From contig DAOMOP010000013.1 of the NCBI GenBank assembly GCA_035444405.1, positions 1 to 44,504 of the forward strand: a DNA stretch of 44,504 nt. Reading direction: 5' to 3'. The notes beneath the pieces are model-generated. The model worked only from the letters and a program-made list of their open reading frames with translations, searched no databases and was not told the origin of the DNA. Shown one piece after another: positions 1 to 8,626 of this stretch; the first letter of the stretch is position 1; each line of letters opens with the position of its first letter. Origin of the DNA: DAOMOP01 sp035444405. Its GTDB lineage: Bacteria; Pseudomonadota; Gammaproteobacteria; Burkholderiales; Rhodocyclaceae. A program made the translations under genes and the position numbers.

Positions 1-38
1 GCCGCGCTGGCTGCGCCACGCCGACCGGACGGCCGACG

Positions 39-644
39 TCAGTCCGCCGTGCGCTTGACGAGCTGGGCGAGCTCGACTGCCGAGCGCACCGCCATCTTCT
101 CGAAGATTTTCGATCGATGCGCTTCCACGGTGCGCATCGAGATGTTGAGCTCGTCGGCGATGACCTTGTTGTACTTGCCGGCCAGGATGAGCTCCATCAC
201 CTCGCGCTCGCGCGCGGTGAGCAGTGCGAGCTTCCCGATCACCGCCTCGCGCTCGCCGAGGCTGCGCTGGTGCGCGGCGTCGGCCTCGAGCGCACGCAGT
301 ACGACGGCCACCAGATCGCTGTCGTTGAACGGTTTCTCGATGAAGTCGAAGGCGCCCTTCTTGAGCGCCGACACCGCCATCGGCACGTCGCCGTGGCCGG
401 TGATGAACACCACGGGCAGCATGTTGCGCCGCGCACGCAGCGCATCGAAGCACTCGAGCCCGCTCATGCCGTCCATGCGGATGTCGAGCACCGCACAGCC
501 GCGCCAGTGCGGCTGCAAAGCGTCCAGGAAGGCCTCGGCACTCGGCCACGTGGTGCAGGGCACCTTGCGCGTCTTGAGCAGCCACTGCAGCGCATCGCGG
601 ATCGCCTCGTCGTCGTCGACGATATGCACGCACGGTTCGTTCAT
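39..644 (-). CDS. dctR: FixJ/DctR-type response regulator
   Basis: A 201-residue two-domain response regulator. The receiver domain has the acidic cluster HIVDDDEA at residues 7-14, the phosphoacceptor Asp54 in VLDIRMDG, and the conserved Lys in the FIEKPF motif. The C-terminal LuxR-type helix-turn-helix starts at LTAREREVMELILAGK (about 139) and contains the recognition segment ISMRTVEAHRSKI. The start is the ATG at 644, which overlaps the kinase stop as ATGA, so the two are translationally coupled. Phosphorylated by the neighbouring kinase, it should act as a cytoplasmic transcription activator. The FixL/FixJ-like pair beside a divergent TRAP binding protein matches DctS/DctR of Rhodobacter capsulatus, which controls C4-dicarboxylate TRAP transport. 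The exact ligand here is inference. Confidence 0.85.
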   Translation of the reverse strand: MNEPCVHIVDDDEAIRDALQWLLKTRKVPCTTWPSAEAFLDALQPHWRGCAVLDIRMDGMSGLECFDALRARRNMLPVVFITGHGDVPMAVSALKKGAFDFIEKPFNDSDLVAVVLRALEADAAHQRSLGEREAVIGKLALLTAREREVMELILAGKYNKVIADELNISMRTVEAHRSKIFEKMAVRSAVELAQLVKRTAD

Positions 645-2617
645 GAAGGTTCCTGATCGACGGGGAGCGAGAGGATGAAGATGGTACCGCCATCCGGGTT
701 GGGTTCGAAGCCGAGGCGGCCGTGGTGCAGCTCGGCGATCGAGCGGCAGATGTTCAGCCCCATGCCCATGCCTTCGGACTTGGTCGAGAAGAACGGCTCG
801 AACAGCCGGCGCGCCGTCTCCGGCGCGATGCCCGGGCCCTGGTCGGCGACGCGCACGACCACGTGTCCGCCTTCCTCGGCGGTCGTGATGCGGATGGTGC
901 GGCGCTCGCGCGGGTTGCCGGCCATCGCGTCCATGCCGTTGCGCACCAGATTGACGAGCACCTGCTCGATCATGACCGGATCGGCGGCGACGTCCGGCAG
1001 GCGCTCGGCAAGGCGGGTGTCGACGCGCATGCGCCGCTTGCGGATGTCGGCCTCGAGCAGGCCGGTCGCCTCGCGGATCACCGCGTTCAGGTCGAGCAGC
1101 TCGCGCTTGGGCTCGGAGCGGCGCACGAAGTCGTGCACGCGGCGGATGATCTGGCCGGCGCGGCGCGCCTGCCGCGCGATGCGGTGGTGGATTTCCCCGA
1201 GCTCGGCCATGTCGACGTCGCCGTCGGCGAGCCGGTTCAGGCAGCCGCTGTTGTAGCTGGCGATCGCGGCGAGCGGCTGGTTGAGCTCGTGCGCGAGCGT
1301 CGAGGCCATCTCGCCCATCGTGATCAGCCGCGAGGTGGCCTGCAGGCGCTCTTCCTGCTGGCTGGCGAGCTCGCGTGCGCGCTTCCGTTCCGTGACGTCC
1401 AGCATCGAGCCCATCCAGCCGGTGTGCCGGCCTTCGGCGTCGATCAGCGGCGCCTCGAAGATCATCGTGTCGATCGGCTCGCCGTCCTTGCGCCGCAGCC
1501 GCAGCTCGACGCCTTCCGGCGGCGCCCCGCCGGCCAGGACCAGGTCGTGGATCTCCTGAGTGCGCTCGATGTGGTCGGGGTCCCAGTACGGCATCGGTGG
1601 CGTGCACCCGATCAGTTCCTCGGCGCTGTAGCCGACCATGCGGCAGAACGCGGGATTGACGTAGGTGATGCGGCCGTCGAGGTCGCGCGCGCGCAGCCCC
1701 GTGAGCAGCGAGTCCTCCATCGCCTTGCGGAACTGGGTCTCGCCGCGCAAGGCCTGTTCGGCCGCCTGCCGGCGCGCGAGCTGCAGGCGCAGCTGCCAGA
1801 TGCTCCACACGATGATGCCGGCCAGCAGCACGAGCGAGGCGATGATCAGCGTCGGGAACCAGCGCGCCTCGTCCTTGTACGCGGTGATCTCCAGGCGCAG
1901 GCCGTGGCCGGGCGGGTCGAAGGCCATCGTGTAGCGCTGGTGGTCGGACAGCGGCGCGACTTTCGACCTGGCGGCGATCTCGCGCCCGTCCGGGGCCAGC
2001 ACGCTGACGCGGTAGCGCTCGGAGAACCACCAGGGCAGTTCGCGTGCGACGAGATCGTGCAGGGAGTACACTCCGACCGTGACGCCGAGCAGGCCGGCGT
2101 CGGTATACGTCGGTACATGCACTTCGAACTGATGGCCGCCGCCGACGACCTCGTAGGCCGGGCCATACACCGGGCGGCCGATGCTGCGCGCGAGGCGGAA
2201 GACCGAGCGCGCCGGCACCGACCCCATCGCCTCGCCGACCAGGTGGTCGTCGCTGAGCGGCGGCAGCGCACCGAGCACGCGCCCGTCGCTGTCGAGCCAG
2301 ATGATGCGCACCAGACCGCTCTCGGCGCGCAGCAGCTGGCGCAGCTGTGCATCGGTCTGCGGTGCGATCTCGGGTACCACCAGCTCCGGGCCGACCTGCG
2401 CGAGCTGGGCGGCGTTGCGGTCGAGGCGAAACTGCAGGTTCTGCTCCATCCACAGCACGTCGCTGATCAGCGTGGCGCGCTGCGATTCCTCGTCGTGCAC
2501 ATGTGTCAGCCACACGAGTGCAGCGATCAGCAGCAGGAACAGCACGAGCGCGAGATACGGCAGGTGGAGCTGCCACGGCAGGCGCAGCGCAGGCGCGCGG
2601 GTGAGACTGTTTTCCAT
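641..2617 (-). CDS. dctS: DctS-like PAS sensor histidine kinase
   Basis: A 658-residue membrane sensor kinase. Residues about 18-38 are a transmembrane helix (LPYLALVLFLLLIAALVW), followed by a roughly 220-residue periplasmic sensor region. A second hydrophobic helix (FPTLIIASLVLLAGIIVWSIW) precedes a coiled linker and a PAS domain (around 295-415) with a PAC-like end, SMLDVTERKRARE. The HisKA box has His443 in STLAHELNQPLAA. The ATPase domain has N556 (NLVRNGMDAM), DQGPGIA and GMGMGLNICRSI. It probably phosphorylates the adjacent response regulator after binding a carboxylate outside. It is divergent from the TRAP binding protein across 70 bases. No clear ribosome binding site precedes the ATG at 2617, so the start is less certain than the domain calls. 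Confidence 0.83.
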   Translation of the reverse strand: MENSLTRAPALRLPWQLHLPYLALVLFLLLIAALVWLTHVHDEESQRATLISDVLWMEQNLQFRLDRNAAQLAQVGPELVVPEIAPQTDAQLRQLLRAESGLVRIIWLDSDGRVLGALPPLSDDHLVGEAMGSVPARSVFRLARSIGRPVYGPAYEVVGGGHQFEVHVPTYTDAGLLGVTVGVYSLHDLVARELPWWFSERYRVSVLAPDGREIAARSKVAPLSDHQRYTMAFDPPGHGLRLEITAYKDEARWFPTLIIASLVLLAGIIVWSIWQLRLQLARRQAAEQALRGETQFRKAMEDSLLTGLRARDLDGRITYVNPAFCRMVGYSAEELIGCTPPMPYWDPDHIERTQEIHDLVLAGGAPPEGVELRLRRKDGEPIDTMIFEAPLIDAEGRHTGWMGSMLDVTERKRARELASQQEERLQATSRLITMGEMASTLAHELNQPLAAIASYNSGCLNRLADGDVDMAELGEIHHRIARQARRAGQIIRRVHDFVRRSEPKRELLDLNAVIREATGLLEADIRKRRMRVDTRLAERLPDVAADPVMIEQVLVNLVRNGMDAMAGNPRERRTIRITTAEEGGHVVVRVADQGPGIAPETARRLFEPFFSTKSEGMGMGLNICRSIAELHHGRLGFEPNPDGGTIFILSLPVDQEPS

Positions 2618-2687
2618 TCACGCGCAACCAGACGTCGGTGGGCGTGCGGCGGCACCGCGCGCGCACCGTCTTTGCGGAGGATGTCGA

Positions 2688-3692
2688 GTGAAGTATCGCA
2701 TGTTGCTGATGGTCGTGTTGGGTCTGCTGGGCGGAGCTGCCGTCGTGCAGGCCGAGCCCATCGTGATCCGCTTCAGCCACGTCGTCGCGCCCGATGCCCC
2801 CAAGGGCAAGGCGGCCGAGTTCTTCAAGGCGCGGGCCGAAGCGCTCACGGGCGGGCGCGTGCGCGTCGAGGTTCATCCGAACAGTACACTGTACAAGGAC
2901 CGCGAGGAAATGCAGGCGCTGCAGCTCGGCGCGGTCCAGATGCTCGCGCCGTCGCTCGCCAAGTTCAGCGTGCTCGGCATCAGCGAGTTCGAAGTGTTCG
3001 ATCTGCCGTATATTTTCGACGACGCGGCGGCGCTCGCCAAAGTCACCGGCGGTCCGATCGGGCGACGGCTGCTCGATTCGCTCGAGTCGCGCGGGATCAA
3101 GGGGCTGGCGTTCTGGGACAACGGCTTCAAGTCCTTTTCCGCGAATGCGCCGATCCGCCGCCCGGAGGATCTGGCCGGCATGCGCATGCGCATCCAGCCG
3201 TCGAAAGTGATCGAGGCGCAAATGCTCGCGCTCGGCGCCGTGCCGCACATGATGGCGTTCTCGGAGGCGTACCAGGCGCTGCGCATCGGCATCGTCGACG
3301 GCACCGAGAATCCGCACTCCAACCTCTACACGCAGCGCATGCACGAGGTGCAGAAGTACGTGACCGTGACCGATCACGGCTATCTCGGCTACGCGGTCAT
3401 CACCAACAAGAGGTTTTGGGACGGGCTGCCGTGGAGCGTGCGCCGGCAGCTCGAGCGCGCCGTGCGCGAGGCGACCGATTATGCGAACCGCGTCGCGCGC
3501 GAGGAGAACGCGCGCGCGCTCGAGCACATTCGCGCGGCCGGCACGACCGACATCATCGCGCTCGACGAAGCGGGCAAGGAAGCGTTCAAGCGTGCGCTGT
3601 TGCCGGTCCACGAGGCGATGGCCGAGCGTATCGGCGCCGAGCTGATTCACGCGATCTATCGCGAGACCGGCTTCGACCCGGACGGGCATTGA
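2688..3692 (+). CDS. dctP: TRAP transporter solute-binding protein, DctP family
   Basis: A 334-residue periplasmic binding protein of a tripartite ATP-independent transporter. I start it at GTG 2688 because GGAGG lies 7 bases upstream (2676-2680) and the product then begins with a clean signal peptide, cut after VVQA at about residue 22. Mature motifs are typical of the family: IRFSHVVAPDAPKGKAAEFF, VEVHPNSTLYKDREEMQALQ, and GMRMRIQPSKV with the arginine that normally contacts the ligand carboxylate. Its place opposite DctS/DctR suggests a dicarboxylate or related organic acid. The membrane subunits DctQ and DctM do not follow (ndk does), so they must lie left of the window or elsewhere. Confidence 0.85.
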   Translation: MKYRMLLMVVLGLLGGAAVVQAEPIVIRFSHVVAPDAPKGKAAEFFKARAEALTGGRVRVEVHPNSTLYKDREEMQALQLGAVQMLAPSLAKFSVLGISEFEVFDLPYIFDDAAALAKVTGGPIGRRLLDSLESRGIKGLAFWDNGFKSFSANAPIRRPEDLAGMRMRIQPSKVIEAQMLALGAVPHMMAFSEAYQALRIGIVDGTENPHSNLYTQRMHEVQKYVTVTDHGYLGYAVITNKRFWDGLPWSVRRQLERAVREATDYANRVAREENARALEHIRAAGTTDIIALDEAGKEAFKRALLPVHEAMAERIGAELIHAIYRETGFDPDGH

Positions 3693-3792
3693 ACCGTGGC
3701 AGGCGCGCGCAACACTGCTCACTTTCCATGGTTTACTGATAGACTACAACGTTTTACTTCTTCATCAAGTCAAACTCCGGAGAGTCCTTTTC

Positions 3793-4218
3793 ATGGCCAT
3801 CGAACGTACCCTGTCCATCATCAAGCCCGATGCCGTTGCCAAGAACGTGATCGGCAAGATCTACCAGCGCTTCGAGGAAGCCGGTCTCAAGATCATCGCC
3901 GCGCGGATGGCGCACCTGTCGGCACAGGAGGCGGGCCAGTTCTACGCCGTGCACAAGGAGCGTCCGTTCTTCAACGATCTCGTGAGCTTCATGACCTCGG
4001 GTCCGGTGATGATCCAGGTGCTCGAAGGCGAGAACGCGATCGCGAAGAACCGCGAGCTGATGGGGGCGACCGATCCGAAGAAGGCCGACGCGGGCACGAT
4101 TCGCGCAGACTTCGCCGAGTCCATCGACGCCAATGCAGTGCACGGCTCGGATGCGCCGGAGACGGCCGCGGTCGAGATCGCGTTCTTTTTCCCCGCGATG
4201 AACATTCATTCGCGCTGA
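3793..4218 (+). CDS. ndk: Nucleoside diphosphate kinase
   Basis: A 141-residue enzyme of normal family length that transfers the gamma phosphate from ATP to nucleoside diphosphates through a phosphohistidine. It begins MAIERTLSIIKPDAV, has the substrate-binding FYAVHKERPFFNDLV segment, and carries the active-site histidine in NAVHGSDAPETA. A CGGAGAG sequence lies about 10 bases before the ATG. The 100-base gap after dctP is comparatively AT-rich and probably holds its promoter, but I cannot name good -10/-35 boxes. It heads a long plus-strand run of housekeeping genes, with rlmN 52 bases downstream. Confidence 0.97.
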   Translation: MAIERTLSIIKPDAVAKNVIGKIYQRFEEAGLKIIAARMAHLSAQEAGQFYAVHKERPFFNDLVSFMTSGPVMIQVLEGENAIAKNRELMGATDPKKADAGTIRADFAESIDANAVHGSDAPETAAVEIAFFFPAMNIHSR

Positions 4219-4270
4219 GCGGTCGACGCCTTCGGTCCGCCGTTTTGCGGCGGGTCCACGCGAATACGCA

Positions 4271-5404
4271 ATGAAGCCTACGGTCAATCTCCTCGACTTC
4301 GATCTCGACCGCCTGGTCGACTGGTTCGCCGAGCACGGCGAGAAGCCGTTCCGTGCGCGACAAGTCATGCGCTGGGTGCATCGCGAGGCGTGCGATGATT
4401 TCGATCGCATGACCGATGTCGCCAAGACGCTGCGTGCGCGCCTGCGCGAGAAGGCCTGCGTTCGCGCCCCGCAGCCGCTGCGCGACGCGGTGTCGGTCGA
4501 CGGCACGCGCAAGTGGCTGCTCGACGTCGGCAACGGCAATGCCGTCGAGACCGTGTTCATTCCGGAGGCGCATCGCGGCACGCTGTGCATCTCGTCGCAG
4601 GCCGGTTGCGCGCTCGACTGCGCGTTCTGCTCGACCGGCAAGCAGGGCTTCAACCGGAACCTGACCGCCGGCGAGATCATCGGCCAGCTGTGGCTCGCGA
4701 ACCGCCTGCTCGGTGCGGCCGAGACGGTCGCCGCAGATCCGGACGATGACGGCGGGCCCGGCAACGGCCGCGTCATCAGCAATGTCGTGATGATGGGCAT
4801 GGGCGAGCCGCTGGCCAAGTTCGACAACGTCGTGACCGCCCTGCGCGTGATGCTCGATGACCATGCCTACGGGCTGTCGCGGCGCCGCGTGACGGTGTCG
4901 ACGTCCGGCATCGTGCCGGCCATCGACCGCCTGCGTGACGAGTGTCCGGTGGCGCTGGCGGTGTCGCTGCATGCGCCCGACGATGCGCTGCGCGACCGTC
5001 TGGTGCCGATCAACCGCAAGTATCCGCTCGATGCGCTGATGGCAGCGTGCCGGCGCTATCTGGAGCGCGCCCCGCGCGATTTCGTGACCTTCGAATACGT
5101 GATGCTCGACGGCGTCAACGACAGCGACCGGCAGGCACGGCAGCTCGTCGCGCGGGTGCGCGACGTGCCGTGCAAGTTCAATCTGATTCCGTTCAATCCG
5201 TTTCCGAACTCCGAATTCAGGCGTTCGGGCGTCGAGCGCATCCGCCGCTTTGCGGCGATCCTCGCCGATGCAGGCATCGTCACGACGACGCGCAAGACAC
5301 GTGGCGACGACGTCGATGCCGCATGTGGCCAGCTCGCCGGGCACGTGCGCGACAAGACGCGCCGCACGATCCGCGTGCTGTCGGCCCGGGAGGCGCGCGC
5401 ATGA
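4271..5404 (+). CDS. rlmN: 23S rRNA/tRNA adenine-C2 methyltransferase RlmN
   Basis: A 377-residue radical-SAM enzyme that methylates C2 of A2503 in 23S rRNA and A37 of some tRNAs. The iron-sulfur cysteines are C113, C117 and C120 in CALDCAFC. GEIIGQLW, VVMMGMGEPL, VTVSTSGIVP and the AVSLHAPDD loop follow in the usual order. The C-terminal cysteine that resolves the methyl intermediate is visible in DVDAACGQL. N-terminal KPFRARQVMRWVH is the RNA-binding helix-hairpin region. The stop overlaps the pilW start as ATGA. The rlmN-pilW-rodZ-ispG-hisS order is typical of beta- and gammaproteobacteria. Confidence 0.96.
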   Translation: MKPTVNLLDFDLDRLVDWFAEHGEKPFRARQVMRWVHREACDDFDRMTDVAKTLRARLREKACVRAPQPLRDAVSVDGTRKWLLDVGNGNAVETVFIPEAHRGTLCISSQAGCALDCAFCSTGKQGFNRNLTAGEIIGQLWLANRLLGAAETVAADPDDDGGPGNGRVISNVVMMGMGEPLAKFDNVVTALRVMLDDHAYGLSRRRVTVSTSGIVPAIDRLRDECPVALAVSLHAPDDALRDRLVPINRKYPLDALMAACRRYLERAPRDFVTFEYVMLDGVNDSDRQARQLVARVRDVPCKFNLIPFNPFPNSEFRRSGVERIRRFAAILADAGIVTTTRKTRGDDVDAACGQLAGHVRDKTRRTIRVLSAREARA

Positions 5405-6201
5405 TGCGCATGTTCGTGGCCTTGTGGCTGGGCGTGGCGTTGCTCGGCAGCGGCTGCGCGACCTTGCCCGCCACGCAGGGCGTGACGCCGGCCGCGCAGC
5501 GCCCGCTGCTCGATACGCCGCCGGCCAACGAGGCGCAGGCACGCGCGCGCATCAATACCGAGCTCGGCACGGCGTATTTCGAGGTCGGGCGCTTCGACGT
5601 CGCGCTGGACGAGGCGCGCACGGCGCTGCGCCACGACCCCGAATACGCGCCGGCCTTCCACTTGATGGGGCTCGTCTACATGTTCGTCGAGGACACCGCA
5701 GCGGCGCGCGAGAATTTCCTGCGCGCGCTGCGGATTGCACCGAACGATCCCGACTTCAACAACAGCTACGGATGGTTTCTGTGCACCCAGGGCGAGGAGC
5801 TGGACGGGCTGCAGCGTCTGGCGCTGGCCGCGCGCAATCCCTATTATCGGCATCCGACACGCCCGTACACCAACGCCGGCCTGTGCCATCTGCGCCTCGG
5901 CGACGATGAGGCGGCAGCCGAGCAGTTCCGTCGTGCGCTGGCGCTCGATGGCGTCAACGCGCAGGCCCTGTACCATCTCGCGGCGATCGCGTATCGGCAC
6001 GGTGACTACCGCGCAGCGCGCGAGCACCTCGTGAAGCTGCACCAGCAGCGCGAGCCGACCGCCGAATCGGCGTGGCTGGGCCTGCGTACCGAACGCAGGC
6101 TGGGAAATCGCGAAGCCGAGGCGAGCTACGCGGCGCAGCTGCGCGGGCGCTTCAACGACTCGGGCGAACATCGGCAAATGATTCAGGGAAATTTCGAGTG
6201 A
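5401..6201 (+). CDS. pilW: Type IV pilus biogenesis/stability lipoprotein PilW (PilF)
   Basis: A 266-residue outer-membrane lipoprotein that pilots the PilQ secretin. The start ATG at 5401 overlaps the rlmN stop. The signal peptide ends in the lipobox LLGSGC with the lipidated Cys19. The mature part is a string of TPR-like helix pairs: INTELGTAYFEVGRFDVAL, AFHLMGLVYMFVEDTAAA, NNSYGWFLCTQGE, and NAGLCHLRLGDDEAAAEQF. The NNSYGWFLC segment and the spacing are characteristic of the PilW/PilF family. It implies that this organism makes type IV pili. The next gene, rodZ, overlaps its stop by four bases. Confidence 0.93.
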   Translation: MMRMFVALWLGVALLGSGCATLPATQGVTPAAQRPLLDTPPANEAQARARINTELGTAYFEVGRFDVALDEARTALRHDPEYAPAFHLMGLVYMFVEDTAAARENFLRALRIAPNDPDFNNSYGWFLCTQGEELDGLQRLALAARNPYYRHPTRPYTNAGLCHLRLGDDEAAAEQFRRALALDGVNAQALYHLAAIAYRHGDYRAAREHLVKLHQQREPTAESAWLGLRTERRLGNREAEASYAAQLRGRFNDSGEHRQMIQGNFE

Positions 6202-7334
6202 CGGACATCCAGCACGAACACAGCGCCGCCGCGCACGAGGCGGGCAGGCTCCCCGGTGTCGGCGAAATGTTGCGCGGCGCGCGCGAGGCGCGCGGCGAGT
6301 CGGTGCTCGACGTGGCCCATGCGCTCAAGCTCTCCCCCAGGCAGGTCGAGGCGATCGAGCTCGAGCGCTTCGACCAGCTGCCCGGCCCGGCCTTCGTGCG
6401 CGGCTTCATGCGCAACTACGCGCGCTACCTCGGTATCGAGGCCGAGCCGCTGATCGCCGGCTTGCGTCGCGATACGCCGACCCAGGCGGTACGCCTGGCG
6501 CCGGTCAAGAACGCGAGCGGCGCCATGCCGCACGGCACGGCCGCGCCCCACAAGATGCTCAAACCCGCCGCCGCGATCGTCGTGGTGATGGCGATTGCGC
6601 TCGGGCTTGGCGCCTACTTCGACTGGTTCAGGGTCGCCGACACCCAGCCGCTCGCCCCCGAGACCGGCGTCGCCGGCGTGGCGCCGCCGATGCGCGAAGC
6701 GGTGGTGCCGTCGGTGGCGGCGCCGCGCGTGATTCCGGCGCCCGAGTCGGCAGCGCACGCGGGTGACGACACCGATACCGCTGCAGTCGCGCCAGCGCAG
6801 GGCGCACCGACCGACGCGAATGACGCTGCGGCTGCCGGCGCCGCGGGCGATGGCGACGCCGCTGCGGCCTCGGTAAAAGCGCCGGCCGAAGTGGCGGAAT
6901 CTTCGTCCGCGGCCGCGACGAGCGTGTCCGAAGCGCCGAAACCGCCTGGCGTGGCAACGGACACGGCCGCAGGCAGCGGCGCGTCCGGTGGCGAAAGCGC
7001 AGCCACCCCGGAACGGACCACTGCCGCCCCGGCGACGACCGCAGCGGCCGACTCGCAGGCGCGCGCGCGCGCGCAGGCCGACGGCGCCCCCGCGCTGGCG
7101 CAGCTGGTTTTCCGACTGGCCGGCGAGTCGTGGATCCAGGTTCGCGACAAGAGCGGCAGCGTCGTCTATACCGGCATCGGCGCGCCGGAGTCGACGCGCA
7201 CGGTGCAGGGCGAGCCGCCTTTCGCGATCGTGATCGGCAACGCGACCCAGGTCAGCCTCGAATACGACGGGCGTCCGGTCGACCTGGCGCCGCACACGCG
7301 CTCGGGCGGTGTCGCGCGGATGACCCTGGAGTGA
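6198..7334 (+). CDS. rodZ: Cell-shape protein RodZ (HTH and DUF4115 domains)
   Basis: A 378-residue bitopic inner-membrane protein that links MreB to the elongation machinery. I choose GTG 6198: an AGGGAA lies 7 bases before it and the product starts just ahead of the helix-turn-helix. The HTH spans about 20-85 (LRGAREARGESVLDVAHALK, FVRGFMRNYARYLGIE). One transmembrane helix lies at about 122-142. A long Ala/Ser/Thr/Pro-rich periplasmic linker includes a run of alternating GC at 7059-7074. The last 75 residues form the DUF4115 beta domain (LAGESWIQVRDKSG to the C-terminus). The GTG overlaps the pilW stop. Confidence 0.93.
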   Translation: MTDIQHEHSAAAHEAGRLPGVGEMLRGAREARGESVLDVAHALKLSPRQVEAIELERFDQLPGPAFVRGFMRNYARYLGIEAEPLIAGLRRDTPTQAVRLAPVKNASGAMPHGTAAPHKMLKPAAAIVVVMAIALGLGAYFDWFRVADTQPLAPETGVAGVAPPMREAVVPSVAAPRVIPAPESAAHAGDDTDTAAVAPAQGAPTDANDAAAAGAAGDGDAAAASVKAPAEVAESSSAAATSVSEAPKPPGVATDTAAGSGASGGESAATPERTTAAPATTAAADSQARARAQADGAPALAQLVFRLAGESWIQVRDKSGSVVYTGIGAPESTRTVQGEPPFAIVIGNATQVSLEYDGRPVDLAPHTRSGGVARMTLE

Positions 7335-7348
7335 GCGGGAGGCATCCC

Positions 7349-8599
7349 ATGAGTCTGCAATCGGGCCAGTCCGCCAGTCCGCTGCCGCGCCGCCGCACGC
7401 GCCAGGTGCACGTCGGCCGTGTGCACATCGGCTCCGACGCGCCGGTGACGGTGCAGTCGATGACCAACACCGACACCGCCGATGTGGCGGCGACGACGAT
7501 GCAGGTCGCCGAGCTCGCGCGTGCCGGCTCCGAGCTGGTGCGCGTCACGGTGAACAACGAGGCCGCCGCGCGCGCCGTGCCGCACATTCGCGACCGGCTG
7601 CTGGCGCTGGGCGTCGACGTGCCGCTGGTCGGCGACTTCCACTACAACGGCCACCGCCTGCTCGCCGAGCATCCGGCCTGCGCCGAGGCGCTCGCGAAAC
7701 TGCGCATCAACCCCGGCAACGTCGGCGCCGGCGCGAAGCGCGACCCGCAGTTCGCCGCGATCATCGACATCGCCTGCCGCTACGACAAGCCGGTGCGCAT
7801 CGGCGTCAATTGGGGCAGCCTCGACCAGTCCGTGCTCGCGCGCGTGATGGACGACAACGCGCGCCGCGCCGCGCCGCGCGACGCCGGCGCGGTGATGCGC
7901 GAGGCGCTGGTCGTCTCGGCGCTCGAATCGGCGGCCAAGGCCGAGGAGTACGGCCTCGCGGGCGACCGCATCATCCTGTCGGCCAAGGTGTCGAGCGTGC
8001 AGGACTTGATCGCCGTGTATCGCGAGCTCGCCGCGCGCTGCGACTATCCGCTGCATCTGGGGCTCACCGAGGCCGGCATGGGCTCGAAGGGCATCGTCGC
8101 GTCGACCGCGGCGCTGGCCGTGCTGCTGCAGGAGGGCATCGGCGACACCATTCGCGTCTCGCTCACCCCGGCGCCGGACGGCAAGCGCACCGAGGAGGTC
8201 GTCGTCGCGCAGGAGATCCTGCAGACCATGGGGTTGCGCGCCTTCACGCCGATGGTGACCGCCTGTCCGGGCTGCGGGCGCACCACGAGCACCTTCTTCC
8301 AGGAGCTCGCGGCCGGCATCCAGGCGCACGTGCGCGAACAGATGCCGGTGTGGCGCGAGCGCTACGATGGGGTCGAGAACCTGACGCTGGCGGTGATGGG
8401 CTGCGTGGTCAACGGCCCGGGCGAGAGCCGCCACGCCAACATCGGCATCTCGCTGCCCGGCACCGGCGAGGCCCCGGCGGCGCCGGTGTTCGTCGATGGC
8501 GTCAAGACCGTGACGCTGCGCGGGGAGAACATCGCGGCCGAGTTCCGCGCCATCGTCGATGACTACGTGGCGACCAAATATCCAAAAAAGGCGGGCTGA
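7349..8599 (+). CDS. ispG: 4-hydroxy-3-methylbut-2-enyl diphosphate synthase IspG
   Basis: A 416-residue iron-sulfur enzyme of the non-mevalonate isoprenoid pathway that converts MEcPP to HMBPP. I use the ATG at 7349 because GGGAGG lies at 7337-7342 and RRRTRQVHVGRVHIG follows at once. The TIM-barrel motifs include VQSMTNTDTADV, PLVGDFHYNGHRLLAEHP and LRINPGNVG. The cluster ligands sit in ACPGCGRTTSTFF and MGCVVNGPGESRHANIG. It lies 14 bases after rodZ and 27 bases before hisS. Confidence 0.97.
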   Translation: MSLQSGQSASPLPRRRTRQVHVGRVHIGSDAPVTVQSMTNTDTADVAATTMQVAELARAGSELVRVTVNNEAAARAVPHIRDRLLALGVDVPLVGDFHYNGHRLLAEHPACAEALAKLRINPGNVGAGAKRDPQFAAIIDIACRYDKPVRIGVNWGSLDQSVLARVMDDNARRAAPRDAGAVMREALVVSALESAAKAEEYGLAGDRIILSAKVSSVQDLIAVYRELAARCDYPLHLGLTEAGMGSKGIVASTAALAVLLQEGIGDTIRVSLTPAPDGKRTEEVVVAQEILQTMGLRAFTPMVTACPGCGRTTSTFFQELAAGIQAHVREQMPVWRERYDGVENLTLAVMGCVVNGPGESRHANIGISLPGTGEAPAAPVFVDGVKTVTLRGENIAAEFRAIVDDYVATKYPKKAG

Positions 8600-8626
8600 C
8601 GAACGGCCCGGAAAGACTGGAACGAG

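Noticed and set aside
7059..7074. Run of alternating GC in rodZ
   Set aside because: It codes for Arg/Ala in the variable periplasmic linker and keeps the frame. It is a slippage-prone tract but not evidence of a functional element.
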